Shown here: positions 52,112-64,000 of the stretch, one piece after another
Numbering within the stretch: position 1 is the first letter of the stretch
Layout: the number at the start of each line of letters is the position of its first letter
Assembly (NCBI GenBank): GCA_020746105.1
Contig: CM036623.1
Span: 6,864,001 to 6,928,000, forward strand
Origin: Trogon surrucura
Lineage: Eukaryota > Chordata > Aves > Trogoniformes > Trogonidae
DNA length: 64,000 nucleotides
Reading direction: 5' to 3'
The notes under the pieces: generated by a model
Told to the model about the DNA's origin: nothing
The model's database searches: none
What the model saw: the letters and a program-made list of their open reading frames with translations, nothing else
Position numbers and translations under genes: made by a program

Positions 52112-52185
52112 AATGTCAAATTCAGGCCTGAGGCAAATAGGTGTGGTTCCACTTCTGCCAATAGAATGTTTTGAAGTTGGTGTAC
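52112..52185. repeat. ancient sauropsid interspersed repeat, relic
   Basis: TCAAATTCAGGCCTGAGG, then CAAATAGGTGTGGTTCCAC, resembles the theme CAAATTCAGCCCTG, GTAAATAGGTGTAACTCCA seen in reptile and bird genomes. The family name is uncertain. Confidence 0.4.
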
Positions 52186-53109
52186 TGTTATTTTTATAGA
52201 CTATCAAGATCATTTTTGAGCACACTAAATTAAGTGCTGAATACACTCCTAACAAAATGTTCTCTTTGAAAACTTCCATTGAAATACAAGGAGTGGGCAG
52301 CTTGTACTGCTGGGTGAATGTGATATGAATTGCTTTAAGAAGATACAGTGACTCTGAAATTATCGTCAATTAGAGTTGGCAAATTAAGTAAGAAAAAATA
52401 ATGGACAAGATATGGAGGTGGGAGTTATGGAGATTCAGTTACTACTAAAAATACAGGCAAAGCTGTAAAGGCATCATGACAGAGTACCTAATGATTTGCT
52501 TGTTATTCAGCATCTATTAAAATATCAGCTTTTTAAGAACTTATATTCTTTTAGTTTCCTAGATCTAATAGTTGGTAAATGATTTTTCTACCGGTCCCAG
52601 TATTGAATGGTTTCATTTAATGCTATATTTTAATGCAATATTGCAAAAAAAAATACCATTATGGAACTTATTACTTGGCAAATGGTATCTTATGCATATG
52701 TATACTGACCATACATGTTTTGTCAACCTGAAATGATTATTTTAGAATCTATCCATTTAAGCACCTCCTGAAGACTTGTAGTGAATCAAATCCAGAGCAG
52801 TCAGTACTTCTACTAGTTGGTGAGGCTTCTTAATCAGAGTTCATAATGCATTTTCTTTTGCTAGTCTGCAAAGGATGAACACAAATTCAGATTCGGGTTC
52901 TTTTGAATGGTTTTACCATTTCCAGACAGTTTCTCTGCTATAAAAAAATTCCTTTAGAAAAAAAAAAATGCAAAATTTATTTACAGTGTATTTGCAGAAG
53001 ATTCCGTGTTGATTAGTGATACTAGAAGTGATTTTAAGATATTTATCCAGAGGCTTGCAAAAAAAATATGCCCAGACTTTGCGATCTTGGGATTCAAGTC
53101 AGTAACCTT
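52186..53109. other. unique sequence
   Basis: No gene or further repeat recognised. Confidence 0.5.
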
Positions 53110-53227
53110 CTTGGGGCAGAGACAATCTGTATTTGTACGTGGTGCTTAGCACAGTGAGACCCCGGTTTTTGACTGCAGCCACCAAGTGCTACTGTAATAG
53201 AAATAGTAAATGAAAATAATAATAATA
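53110..53227 (+). mobile_element. ancient amniote retroposon 3' tail (MIR/L2/L3 group)
   Basis: The segment GGGGCAGAGACAATCTGT, then GTGCTTAGCACAGTGAGACC, then AAGTGCTACTGTAATAG, ending in (AAT)n, follows the order GGGGCAGGGACTGTCT, GCGCCTAGCACAATGGGGCC, GGCGCTACTGTAATA, (AAT)n found at the 3' ends of old amniote LINE/SINE families. MIR and L2 share this kind of tail, so the exact family is open. Confidence 0.5.
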
Positions 53228-55344
53228 AAGTCTGCTTATTAACTTGACAGGCAATTTTTTGAAATAATGAGGTATCAATGAAACTAATTTTTTTTCCCAA
53301 TAAGCAGTTCAGCCATTTCCTCTCATCACAGATAATATACATCTGACTTCTATGCTGTTTGCAGAAATTCTGTAGATGTGCTGTGTCTTCTCATGAGAAA
53401 ATTGGTTCGTGAAATGGAACAATTTTTCTCAGACTCATGATTTCTTCTTTATTGAGGGCCAAATTGAGCCTGTGTTCAATTGCCCGTGTCTGGGACAGCA
53501 AGTAGTTACAGCACCTCCAGAGCAAGCTGGGGAAAAAATTGTGACTCAGAGAGTTCCAGCCCCTTCCTCAGCCTCAGCTGCCTACTTGCTCCAGAGAGAA
53601 ACCTGCAAATACTCTCTGGTATAGACTGTTTACTGCCCCTGCCAGCTCAGCTCAGCTCTCTGCCATGCTGAGGGGCGAGAGCCAAGATTATTTTCACACC
53701 CTCCTCATGTGTGCAGAGGACATGAGAAAGAAAGGAGTTCTAAGTGAAAAGCCTTTATTCTCCGTCCTGTGGCAAATTCAAAATCTACGGAGGCCACGTG
53801 GAGACTTGCTGCTTCAGTAAGGACAGGTGAACCCAGGCATCAGCCCAGTCCTTCATCAGCTGCTAACAGAGTTTGATTAAGGAAATGAAATACCCAGAAG
53901 TGAAAAAGTCCAATCCTTCTTCTACCTAATCAAAATAATCCTAAAGTCTTTGGGGTTTTTTTTAAATTTCTCTTTGACCCGTGACACCACCCGTAAAACC
54001 TTGAGACCCATGTACGGGTCTTAAGTGCACAATGTTATGTTGGCATGCCTGGCGTGTTTCACCGACAATATTCAGCGGTGAAGCAATAATGTTTATAGCC
54101 TCTTCTTTCAGAGATTTTAAAGTTGCCAGTGGCAACTGAAGTGCCTTTATTTGCTCTGTGGATCCATATTAATGACTAAATAAAATAGCCAGATGATTCA
54201 CGCTCCCTCAAAGAAATCACCTCTGATTATGGATCAAAGACCTGTTTAACGATATCTGCAGTCCTCCTGCGTCCACACCACACAATTTGATGTACTCATC
54301 ATAAATCATATGCCTTATGATTAATTTGAGTCGTTATGAGTAACGTCTATCACTGCAGTCCTGGCATGAATAATTATTGTTCTGCACCCTGCTGAGATAA
54401 CTCATTTCTGACAAAGATCTGCAATTTGATATCTGCATAAAAAGAAAGATGAAACAGAAATAGTTTATTAGAATGGTATAGTCTGTTCAAATTTTTCGTA
54501 ATAAACTTTTTTACATCCTAGGAATTGATAACTAGTTCAACAAAAAAACATGTGAAACAGACCTCAATAGCTTGGAGACACTGTTTTTGCAATTACCCCT
54601 GGATCTTTCCGTCAACATGTGGGATTTATGTATCAAAAATGGTAATTGGAATTTTAGAGCCTGCTGGTTTCCTGGAGATTTGTACTGCAAATAGCAATCA
54701 CAGAAACAGAGCCAGGTCATTCTGAGGAAGACAGCATAACATAAGCAGGATCAAAAGAAGACGGATGGAATTTAACACAAGGTTAAAATCAAAGACCAGT
54801 CAAATATAGAGATTATTAGTCAGACTGGAGAAATGGACAACAAGACAGACATAGAGGAGATGAGAAGCTAGTCAGCAGGGCTGGCACCTGTAAACCAAAG
54901 TGTGATCCACATGGGCAAAAGAAACTTTATCATCAATTGTTTTTGGCCAGAACTGCAGTTTGAATACCATCGAGAGGTTTCAGCCTTGTGTATCATCAAC
55001 AAGTTCCTCCTTTGGGAACATCAGTGGTGCTGCCTCAAGCAACAGCCCCGCTGAGAACACCATGGCTCATGCACAGAGGAGTGAGAGCAAGTTGACACAG
55101 ACCCTGTTTGTGTCTACCATTAAGTCAAACAGGACCAAAAACCTCAGGTTCTCCATCTTCCAGGCGGGTGCTCAAGGCACTAGATAGCTATTTTTGTTCT
55201 AACTCGAAGAACATTTAAGTATGACATGTGAAATGAAAAAGAACTAACAGAAGAGACTGAGAAGTTCTCAATTTCAAAATACCCTACAGTCTGGCAATTG
55301 AGTTTCTTCTTACCAACGAAATGAAAAAGACTTATATTTTCTAG
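53228..55344. other. unique sequence
   Basis: No gene recognised. The stretch 54160-54440 is AT-rich with several TAAT/ATTA cores. The open frame 54960-55187 (75 codons) has no recognisable domain. Confidence 0.45.
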
Positions 55345-55430
55345 TCTTCCAACAGCAGAAGAGGGATTTGAGCCCAGGTTTCCCACAGGCTGTATGAGAG
55401 CCCTTACTAGTGTGCAAGTGAGTAAAGCAG
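55345..55430 (-). mobile_element. MIR-like SINE relic, head region
   Basis: On minus: TAAGGGCTCTCATACAGCC, then GGGAAACCTGGGCTCAAATC, then CCTCTTCTGCTG. This matches the tRNA-derived head of MIR in amniotes (TAGGGCACTGGCCTGGGA, GGGAGACCTGGGTTCAAATC, CCTGCTCTGCC), including a box B variant. No core or tail follows, so it is a short, old relic. Confidence 0.45.
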
Positions 55431-58400
55431 ACAGTGCCTTCTGCTGTGTGAATCTAGACTTTGAAGCCATAACAAGACATTCTGGCAGTTGGGGCAGGAT
55501 GTCAGTTTAATACCATCCTGCCTGCTTTCCACATGCACATGTAATGAAAGAGTAGCAAAAAATAAGTGGCAAAAGCTTCTTACCTTTGCTATATCACAGA
55601 AACGGCTACTCAGAAAGTCAGCATATGGGCCTCTTGCCCCAGCCTTGCTTAGTTTTGCTTTTTTTTTTTTTTTACCCTTTTTTTTTTTTCACCCTACTGA
55701 AACTGCAGTTCATCAGCTCTTCTAAAACTTGAATAGACCAAGCTGTTTTAAACACATCCTCTAGTGATTCAGCCTTAGTATCATGGCTCTGGTACAAATT
55801 CTGCCTACAACTGTTAAGGAAAGACAGTTTCCTTCTTTCTTGGCGTGCCTTTACAACAGCATCCCTTCCCCCAGAAAACACTGCCTGCTTCAGCCTTCTC
55901 TTTTTCTAAGATATGAACTTTTATACTAGACTTAATTCTTCGTTTCAGGTCTTATAAAAACAAGCCTGTTATTTTTCAAACAATAACCATGCATCCTTTT
56001 TGCAATTACACGGTTCTAAAAAATCTTGGGGATCTTCTGTAGGGGTATATTTTCTGCCACACTTGCACTTCTGACTGATCAGACACACATGTAAATTATT
56101 TTCCTAATGGCTTCAGTTAGTTTAATTATATGTGTCAGTAGTATGAAATCAGCATCTGTATTAATTTATTTTACTTAATATAGGCATCTTCATTCTTCAC
56201 ATAAAGGCAAGCAAAACTATCAGTGTCTCTCCGAATTTGCAGACTCTGGAACAGCAGCAAGCAGTAGCTCCTGTTCTTTTGATCTTGGCAGAGCACCAGT
56301 TCTGAGGCCTGAAGATGAACTATCATGTCTGTGAGCAGAACTTTTTCATTCCTGAAACTTTTGGAAAAATATCTGGAATAAGAATCTGTTCCATATTTCA
56401 ACAGCCTCCCATGAACTCTCAGATAAGGGACTTGAAAAGAACAGCAAGGATGCCCATTTTATTTTGTACTATATTGGTAGAGTTTAAGGTCAAAAAAAGT
56501 CCAGTAGGTCATTTGATGTTCTCTTTCGTACCTCGCAGCCCAATAAATGTACATTTGCATTGAGGTAATTACTTTTGTAATTAGCCAACTCTCTGCAACA
56601 ATTTGCATGAATCATCCTTCCTGTTAAATATATCTTCTCCTTTCTAGACTGAATTTGTCTGACTTCAGCTTTTAATCACTGGTTTTGCCATTCCTTTCTC
56701 AGATTTCACTTCACTCACTGAAGTTATTCACACGAAAAGTCACTGCCCAGTTTTCTTATTGATATGTACACTCTAATATTTGATTTTATCCTTTCCTGTC
56801 CAGCATTTACTTCATCTCTTTAATCCTTCTGGCATCCCTTTCCTGTATATAAACAAGTCTCTTTCTATAAATGCCACTGTTCCTTCTGTGGGGCTACTGC
56901 TGATACTTTAAACTGATAAAACTGCACTTGGCTTTTCACATCTGCTCAGGCCAGTGGTTACGCTCTGATTTGCTGGGTCTTCCATACCATCACAACAACC
57001 CGTCAAGCGTGAGAATCCAATCCTCATTTTACTACCTCCCACCCACTCCCGGCTCTAAATAGCCTGGATTTGATAAGCTTCCAGGTGCCCTGCAAGGATG
57101 AGAGAGAACTTTTAAGCGAGGTTCAAGAAACGCTTGTCGTAGTGGTGAAGGGGTAAAAATGAGTAACTCAAGATGTTTAGCTCGTTGGATTTCTCCTGGA
57201 ACGAGTTTCTGAAATGGTGATTTTTGTAGAAACAGTGTCATACTGCACAACAGTGAAGTGGTAAGTTACTTTCTTAAATAGTTTTACATCCAAGTAAAGT
57301 GAAAAGAACAAGATTCACAGAGTCACACTAGGGAATTAGCCTTAATGTAAGTACAGTTATGTTTCTTTTATAGCAGAGAAATGTCTGGTGAATTTTCTAT
57401 GATTTAAATGGCTTAGATTTTCTTTTTATTCTCTATTTTACTTGTCCACATACATCTTTCAGCCTTTGGACCTGAAATTATCCATGTCATTTTTCTTTCA
57501 TCTTTGTTCACTGCACAAATGAGGGAACGACTGTGGTACATTTAATAAAATATTAAATTCAAATTTTAGGAGATTGAAAAAGCAAACAGCTTTCAATTCC
57601 CAAATCATGAATATCAACATAGCAGCTTGCTTCACAGTGTCAAGGCTTGAGTTCAAGACGCAGACAAAGATTCCCATCCCATGAATAAATTATCATTTTG
57701 GAATGGAAGAAAGCAAAAGAGGAATGATCATTGGGTTGCCAATTCAGTAATCCCATATCACACCATTATGTTTGAATTCAGAAAGTAGTAGCCTTTGAAG
57801 CAGGTATGCACTTTTTTTGCATGACCACTAATTATTACAATTGAAAACACGTTTGACAGCTTTAATTTAAAAAAAAAAAAATAGGTGAGAGCAGAAAATA
57901 GGAACAACTTCATCACACAGTTATTATTTAATCTACAGTTTCAGGTATAAAAAAAATTATTTAGTTTGCATGGGTTTTGTATTCTTGTACCACTTGCACC
58001 TTCAATCTCCTGACTCATTATTATCTAGTTTCTTGTCACTAGCAAACACAGGGGAACTTCAGCTCAGAAGTCTGATCAAGCTGAGTGTTGGAGAAGTCTG
58101 AATCTCCTCACTAGAGACCAGATTTCTGCTTTTTCAGATCGTCCCCACATTGCAGTGATGCTACTTTGGCATCAAAATTAAATTTGTTCATTTGTTTCAG
58201 TTTTCTCCATTCCAGCATGGAAATGAAGCAAAAAGAGGAATCAGATGTACCAGCAGATTTTGCCACAGGGAAGGATTTTCTAGTGCAGATTCCATATTGA
58301 TTCAGAATTCAAAAACCTCAATTAAATGTTTCCTTAAATTTCTTGCCAGTCCACTGACTGCTCATTTCCCACCCTTTTCAGCATAGGCAGTGACACATTG

Positions 58401-58739
58401 GATGATCTGAAGGAGCAATATTGTGAACTTGAACTACATACAGGCAGAAGAGTGAATGATTTCCTTGTCTTAGGATGCACACATCCTCTTCAGCTGCATA
58501 CAGGAAAGAACAGGAATAACCCAGTATAAACCCAGCACCACAGCAAATATAACTTTAATTTTTATGTCTGGAAAGGAAAAATGAGCTGCAGGCAGGAGGG
58601 AAACAAGGTGACATCCAGCCAGGGCACTAAACTAAATAACTGAAGGACATCTCACAGTGTCCACCTATAGTTTCGACATAGCTTCACTTAACCTTCTTGC
58701 CCAGCCAGGAAGGAGAGGAGAGTACCTGAAAGAGGCTTT
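55431..58739. other. unique sequence
   Basis: No gene recognised. T-rich runs lie at 55659-55690 and an A-rich run near 57868. Open frames stay under 85 codons. Confidence 0.5.
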
Positions 58740-58771
58740 CTGATCTGATCTGATCTGATCTGATCTGATCT
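58740..58771. repeat. (CTGAT)n pentanucleotide repeat
   Basis: About six uninterrupted copies of CTGAT. Each unit carries a GATC site. Likely a polymorphic microsatellite. Confidence 0.9.
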
Positions 58772-60531
58772 ACCTCTGCCTCAGCTTTTGGCAAATCTGC
58801 AAGACTAAAGGGAATTTGCCCTTTGCCTTTCAAGAGTGAGTGTCAAAGCCAGTACAAGAACCGATGGTGCTTTCTTTCATCACGAAGTAAAATTGAATAG
58901 TAAAAAGTTTTGTTTAGCTAATTCAATCACTTTGTACTCTGAAGAACGTGTGTGTGTGTGTCTATGTATATGTAGACCGATATGTATTTGTGTTTATATG
59001 TAGATATAAATGTGTCTCTCTATACAATATCTTGTTTTTATCTACACAATATCTTAAATAGAATATAGAAGATTGGTCAGACACAATTACCTTTTAGATA
59101 AAAATGAGGAAGGAATTTTGGTGATTCTAGTAGGAAAGCATATCCTTTGGAAAACTTTACCTACAATAATATATTCTTTGACATTAAACACTTGCTTCGT
59201 GTTTCTATTTTAATATATAATCAAGATTTATTTATCTTTTAAAGATTTTGAATCATTCTAATAAGAATTTGTATATTAAGCCTATTTTGTGGAAAACTAA
59301 CCAGTCTGAAAATTCAAGATTAGATGCAGCATAAGCTGTGGCTCTTAAGGCGCAGTCTCTGAATCGTAGCAATGGCAACTGAACCTTAAATTCAGGACAG
59401 TATTGATATTTTCTCACTTCTTGATATAAACCAGCAAGGTGCCATTTCTTTCAATGGACAATATTAAACACAGAAGAGTTCTTAGATGTTCCTAAACACT
59501 GAAATTTAAACATCTGCAGTTAGATGAGAGGGGGGAAAAAATGCTGTATTTGTTTCTCAAATTAATCTTGTGAGGATTCAGTAATTGCTGCAAAACAAAT
59601 CATTATTAATTGATCTGTACAATACTGCAAGCTTTGGTACTTTCCTTTGTAGTTCTCTTGTTCTGCACCTACCATTTAGTATTTTAAGGTCTCAACACCT
59701 ACACCTTTTAATTTTGCTGTGAAATGTTCTGCAACTTCACTCTTCTGTTATCGCTTTGTGTTTTGCAGGCAGACTATTGATTTAATTTACAAGCATTCCA
59801 GTTTCCTATAGCTACAGTTTTTCATTTTGCATCCTTTTTATATGAATATGTCTAAATCTCTAGAAAATTGAAACGCCATGCTATAATACCTGCTTCTACT
59901 TAATATGTCAAAAGCATGGTTTTATAACCAAGCATAAAAAAATCAGTCAGATTATTGACATTTAACTGTAAAGAATATGAGACTGCCATTATTTACAAGT
60001 GGTTTATTACTTTCTTTTATGAATAGGTTTAGAGAACTTTGCTAATTATATGCTGTACAAGTGCAAAAAAAGCCTCTACTTACACATTTTAAATACCCAT
60101 TTTTCTGTATAATTACCTTTAAAGTAAGATGAGCATTGCTGCCTTGCATTAAATTTATACTCTGTGTTCTCTGAATGTGCTATAAATGCAGAGGTTCTTT
60201 CTTTCTTAATAGAATTTCACTTTTCTCATCTAGAGTTTCAATATTTCGAAGGTCTTTTCATTTGATTATACATGCAAATCACTTGGGAGACCTAATACGC
60301 TTATCTAAAAATTGCTCATTCCCGTATAACGAATTTAACAATCTCATCTACAGCGAATAAGACTTTCAAAACCGTTTCCAATTCCTCCACAGAATTGCTC
60401 TGTTTTTCTTGAACACAGATCCTGCCACCCAGCCAAACCATAACCAGTGCACTCCAAGGTCACAGGCAGATTAATGTTTATGTAAAATACAAAGTTTAAG
60501 CCGCCTCTGAATATTTTACGCTTCCTGGTTC
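58772..60531. other. unique AT-rich sequence
   Basis: Includes a (GT)7 run at 58948-58962. Nothing else recognised. Confidence 0.5.
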
Positions 60532-60547
60532 GGGGGGAGGAGGGGGG
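60532..60547 (+). repeat. G-run, quadruplex-capable
   Basis: G6, A, G2, A, G6. It lies in a slightly GC-richer patch (60500-60760) with no recognised promoter or exon. Confidence 0.5.
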
Positions 60548-63500
60548 TCGTGTGTACGGAGCTGATCCCTCTGCATGGCTGACTTAGGTTAAGCTGGAAA
60601 AAGGATCAGCAGGACAATATTACCATGGAGGTATCTGAGGTGTCAGGTAGTGCCGGACACATCCCTGCATCCTGCCCCTGCTGAAGACACGTTGAGGTGA
60701 GATGTCGCCGGTTTCCCTCTCGTAGCAAGACGCCCGGGTGAGGCAGGCAGTGAGCAGTGTGACACCCAGCAGCTACTGGGTAAGGAACTGTTAAGCTACT
60801 AGTAAGGGAAGGGACCTTCTGGTAGGATGGAGGGAAAAAAAAAAAAATAAGGCAGTAAGTAGTTTTATAGAATAAAATGTCTTATTATTACCAGTGTTTA
60901 AATGAACAGGTCTGTGTAGGCTTGGTTTTGTCATCCTTGTTTTGAGAATTATTTTCTCAGTATTAGTAAACTTATATGCTGTGGAAGATACTCCACGGAG
61001 TAAGAATTAGATCACACACCAACGAAAAGTCAAACTGCTTGGGAACTGTGGGTTAAAGACTGCAAAGCCTGGAACAGGAAACCAGAAGAAAAGTGCTGAA
61101 GAATAAAATATACAAAGTAATGCAATCGCAGAGTATTTCCCGCTGGAGTACCGCAGAACAGAAAAGCATTTCAAGGGAGTCTAATCCAATAGAAATGTAG
61201 ATTTAAGCAGGTAATACGGCTAAGACAAAAAATCTGAAGCTAGTTCCAGACTGCAAGAAGTATCAGAACGGCTAGATCTAAAAAGCCTGGGGCAGGAAAT
61301 TATTTGGTGCTCAAAATATGGGAAAACAGGAAAAAATATCAATCTAATTGGTATTCTTATGTATAATTTTTCTATGAGTGTCAGGTTATATGGCATTATT
61401 CTTAAATTCCATTGCTCCTAGAGTCCTCAGATTACATGAGATATCTTTTTCTTCTTTTGCATTTTTCTTTGGAAAAACATTTTCCAAACTTCATCTGATG
61501 AAAAAAATGTCATAAAACATTTTTAAGCATATCCCATGAGATATAAATGAAAAAAAAGTAATAGTAAATCAAAGTATTTTATTTACACAGATATCTCACA
61601 TATATTTAGTTGTCCTTCATTACTTTAAGAAATTTATTTATATGTTGTAATTTATAATTTTGGAAGAGATTGGTTGATCACACTGACATTTTAAAGTCAA
61701 CAGATTTTTTTTTAAATCCTAGTCCACTTGTTTCATACACAAACACTACTAAAAAGCCTAAAAATAAGAAAGTGTCAGTTCTTGCGCTCAGAAAAGATAT
61801 ATGGGTATAAAAAGATATAATATGAGGATCATCTATGTATCATATTTCCAAAAATAAAATTAAGCCATGAACAGGATAACAATGAAAAGTTCAAATCCAG
61901 GGCAGAAAAGAGAAAGGAAGAAGGAACAGTAATCAATTCTCAATGATTTTATGACTCCTTGTAATGCCACTGAATACTGTACTCAGAATATTGTTTTAAG
62001 ATCATTCTGTATTTTACCAGCTACTTCAAAACCAATTTTTGCTTATCAACAGAAAGTTTAAAATGGATAAACCCAGATACCACTACATATGCTGTAAATA
62101 TATTTTTTTTCTGAATTCTCTGTAACAAGTTTCAAACATAATGAAGCCACAGTATATGAAATTGGATCCTCTCTTCCAGTTAACTCATACCTCCACATTC
62201 TAGCTGCCATTTTTGCTACTGTTCTATTATTTCTCCAGGACTTTCTCCCCTTGTGTCGTAATACATTCTAATAGCACAATTGTTTCCCATGTCAAATCTG
62301 CTGTCTTTAGTAAATTGTAAGAATGTAGATTGTTCATATTTGGCTCTGTAAAATGTTAAACCCTTGTTTAGCGAAAATAGTCAGCCCTACATCTATTTTG
62401 TGCATATTCGCTAAGAGAACACAGTTTTATCAGAAAGTCTCAAAGAAAGGCAAAAGTTCTGTTAAATGATTTGGCAAAATACCGTCATGAGACAACAGCC
62501 CAGTCTCTGGTCTCCAGGAGCCTATCGGCCAGCGCTACAGTTGCTGGGCACCCTGCATGGTACAAGATTTCTTACATTCAGCTCCTTCGTCTCTTGTAAA
62601 AAGCATATGGAACGTGACATTTTGTTTCAGTTTTTTATAGACACCTGAGCACTTTCCTTGATGGTAAATTGATCTTCATGTTCAATGGGACTATAAATGG
62701 ATGTGTTGGGTCCATTTGGCTTACGCCTTCAAGAGCAGACTGGTTTGTCCTCAACATCTGTATGAACAGTAAGACCTATTTGCAACAGTTACTGCTCTGG
62801 TTTTTCAACACTCTCTAATAGTGCTGAATGGGAGGGTTCATGGTCTTAAATGAGCTTGTGTATTATGAACTGTGGCTTTCTCTTCTGAGATGCTTAACTC
62901 TTCCTTCCCATTCCTTTTATAAAAAATCTAGCTGGTCAAAGACAGATATCTTCATGCTTAGCAAACTGAAGCCTACTTTCCATGGTAGATTTCAGTTCTT
63001 CAAGATAATCAAACTACTCAGTGTGTCTAAAAGATAACAGAATCATTCTGGCAAAATGTCCCTGTCTGATACCATGATTATTTATGTGTTGCTGGTTTTT
63101 AGAGTCCTGCATGCCGGAGATGGAGGTTTTTTCAGCACCCACCTCTAGACAATGACTGTGATTCTCAGGAATGAGCCCATGTTCCTGACCTTCAGTTCCA
63201 ATTGTAACATCACTCTTCTTGCAGTTTTGTTCCCCAGCACCATTGTATAGTGAACTTATGGGCATATGTATGATCTGACAGAAAAAAAAAAAACATTGCA
63301 AAACATTTCCTTTGAAGAAAGGGCAAGAAGGCAAGAGTAACAGACTAGACTGAACCACCCCTTCCATTCTAAAAATAAGCCTAGACCCTCAAACCAGTGA
63401 CTATGCTTGTAGTAAGAGTCAGTGTTGCAAGGTTCAGCCTGGTTCAGTAACAAACTGTATAGTTTTGACCTAAATTTATGACCATTAATGATACTGGGAA

Positions 63501-64000
63501 AAACATCACCTAGACCTTGACCTGGGATACAACAGGAAAAGCAGCTTTGGGCAGGGAGTTGGTTTCCTCTCGGAGAAGCACCAGTGAGAACAGAAGGGAA
63601 AATAATCCCTCTCCAAACCACACTTCAGCAAATTTTAACTGTAGCTCTTCTTTCACCTACAAAACACCAAGACACCTTACCCCCTCCCAATTTTAAAGGA
63701 GGTTACTTTTCATGTTTTTGAAATGAAAAAGACTTGCTCCATTTCCTTCCAAATAGCTAGGATGAAGTAAGTCTACTTTCTCTGGAGAGCTAACTTTACT
63801 GTTCTGAAAAAAATATAAATCCCTTAAGTGAATGAAAAGATAAAAAATATGCCTCAAAATAGAAGACTGATTGCCATTGTAAGTATATAGAAATTATCCA
63901 TCTATATTAGACTCTGGTGCAGATCTATAACCTGAGAAAACACATGTTTTCACCAAGGAAATGACTATAGTCATTTACTTACTTGCCAATTTTTTTCAGT
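60548..64000. other. unique AT-rich sequence
   Basis: No gene, RNA gene or transposon recognised to the end of the window. The frames 63014-63367 and 63256-63621 on minus (117 and 121 codons) overlap each other and have no recognisable domain. Confidence 0.5.

Noticed and set aside
1-64000. CRISPR array, operon, prophage or plasmid features
   Set aside because: No regularly spaced repeats or prokaryotic gene structure occur. The repeats are animal retroposons.

Overview
This is vertebrate nuclear DNA, most likely from a bird and plausibly an oscine passerine. The base is AT-rich, stop codons are dense in all frames, and no bacterial-style operons exist. The bird call rests on the transposons: 5'-truncated CR1 LINEs ending in ATTCTGTG-type octamers, a solo LTR of the avian ERVL type, and a SINE with a tRNA-Ile-like head on a CR1-like tail, an architecture I associate with passerine TguSINE1. 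Assignments come from reading motifs, not from a database search.

I found no exon of a recognisable protein-coding gene and no RNA gene. Open frames are short (the longest, about 210 codons, lies in GC-rich DNA with few stops) or fall inside repeats. The window is best read as intergenic DNA or the inside of a very long intron.

Layout. 1-9 kb: AT-rich unique sequence with one short CR1 copy (870-1089), an 18-bp perfect inverted repeat (2747-2824) and a G-run (7812-7829). 9.3-9.5 kb: a 196-nt pure-purine microsatellite ending in a hairpin. 9.5-22 kb: mostly unique, with a triplicated 19-mer and an AT-rich hairpin. 22.0-23.0 kb: a CpG-rich block beside a strong CTCF-like motif. 25.9-27.4 kb: an ancient sauropsid repeat and a relic of an L2-like reverse transcriptase. 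32.4-33.4 kb: a 973-bp CR1 copy holding the C-terminal half of ORF2. 35.0-35.8 kb: a strong CpG island with a GC box and two CTCF-like motifs, abutted by the tRNA-Ile/CR1 SINE, whose 5' end folds back on itself. 42.4-45 kb: more ancient repeats and A-rich tracts. 46.9-47.7 kb: a complete solo LTR (781 bp) with a perfect 5-bp target duplication. 48.6-49.1 kb: an old CR1 copy in which an ORF1 esterase-like block is joined in frame to the ORF2 C-terminus. 52-56 kb: further ancient amniote repeats. 56-64 kb: unique AT-rich sequence with small simple repeats.

I see no undescribed multi-gene system. The items most worth checking are the orphan CpG islands with CTCF-like motifs, the chimeric CR1, and the foldback at the SINE head.
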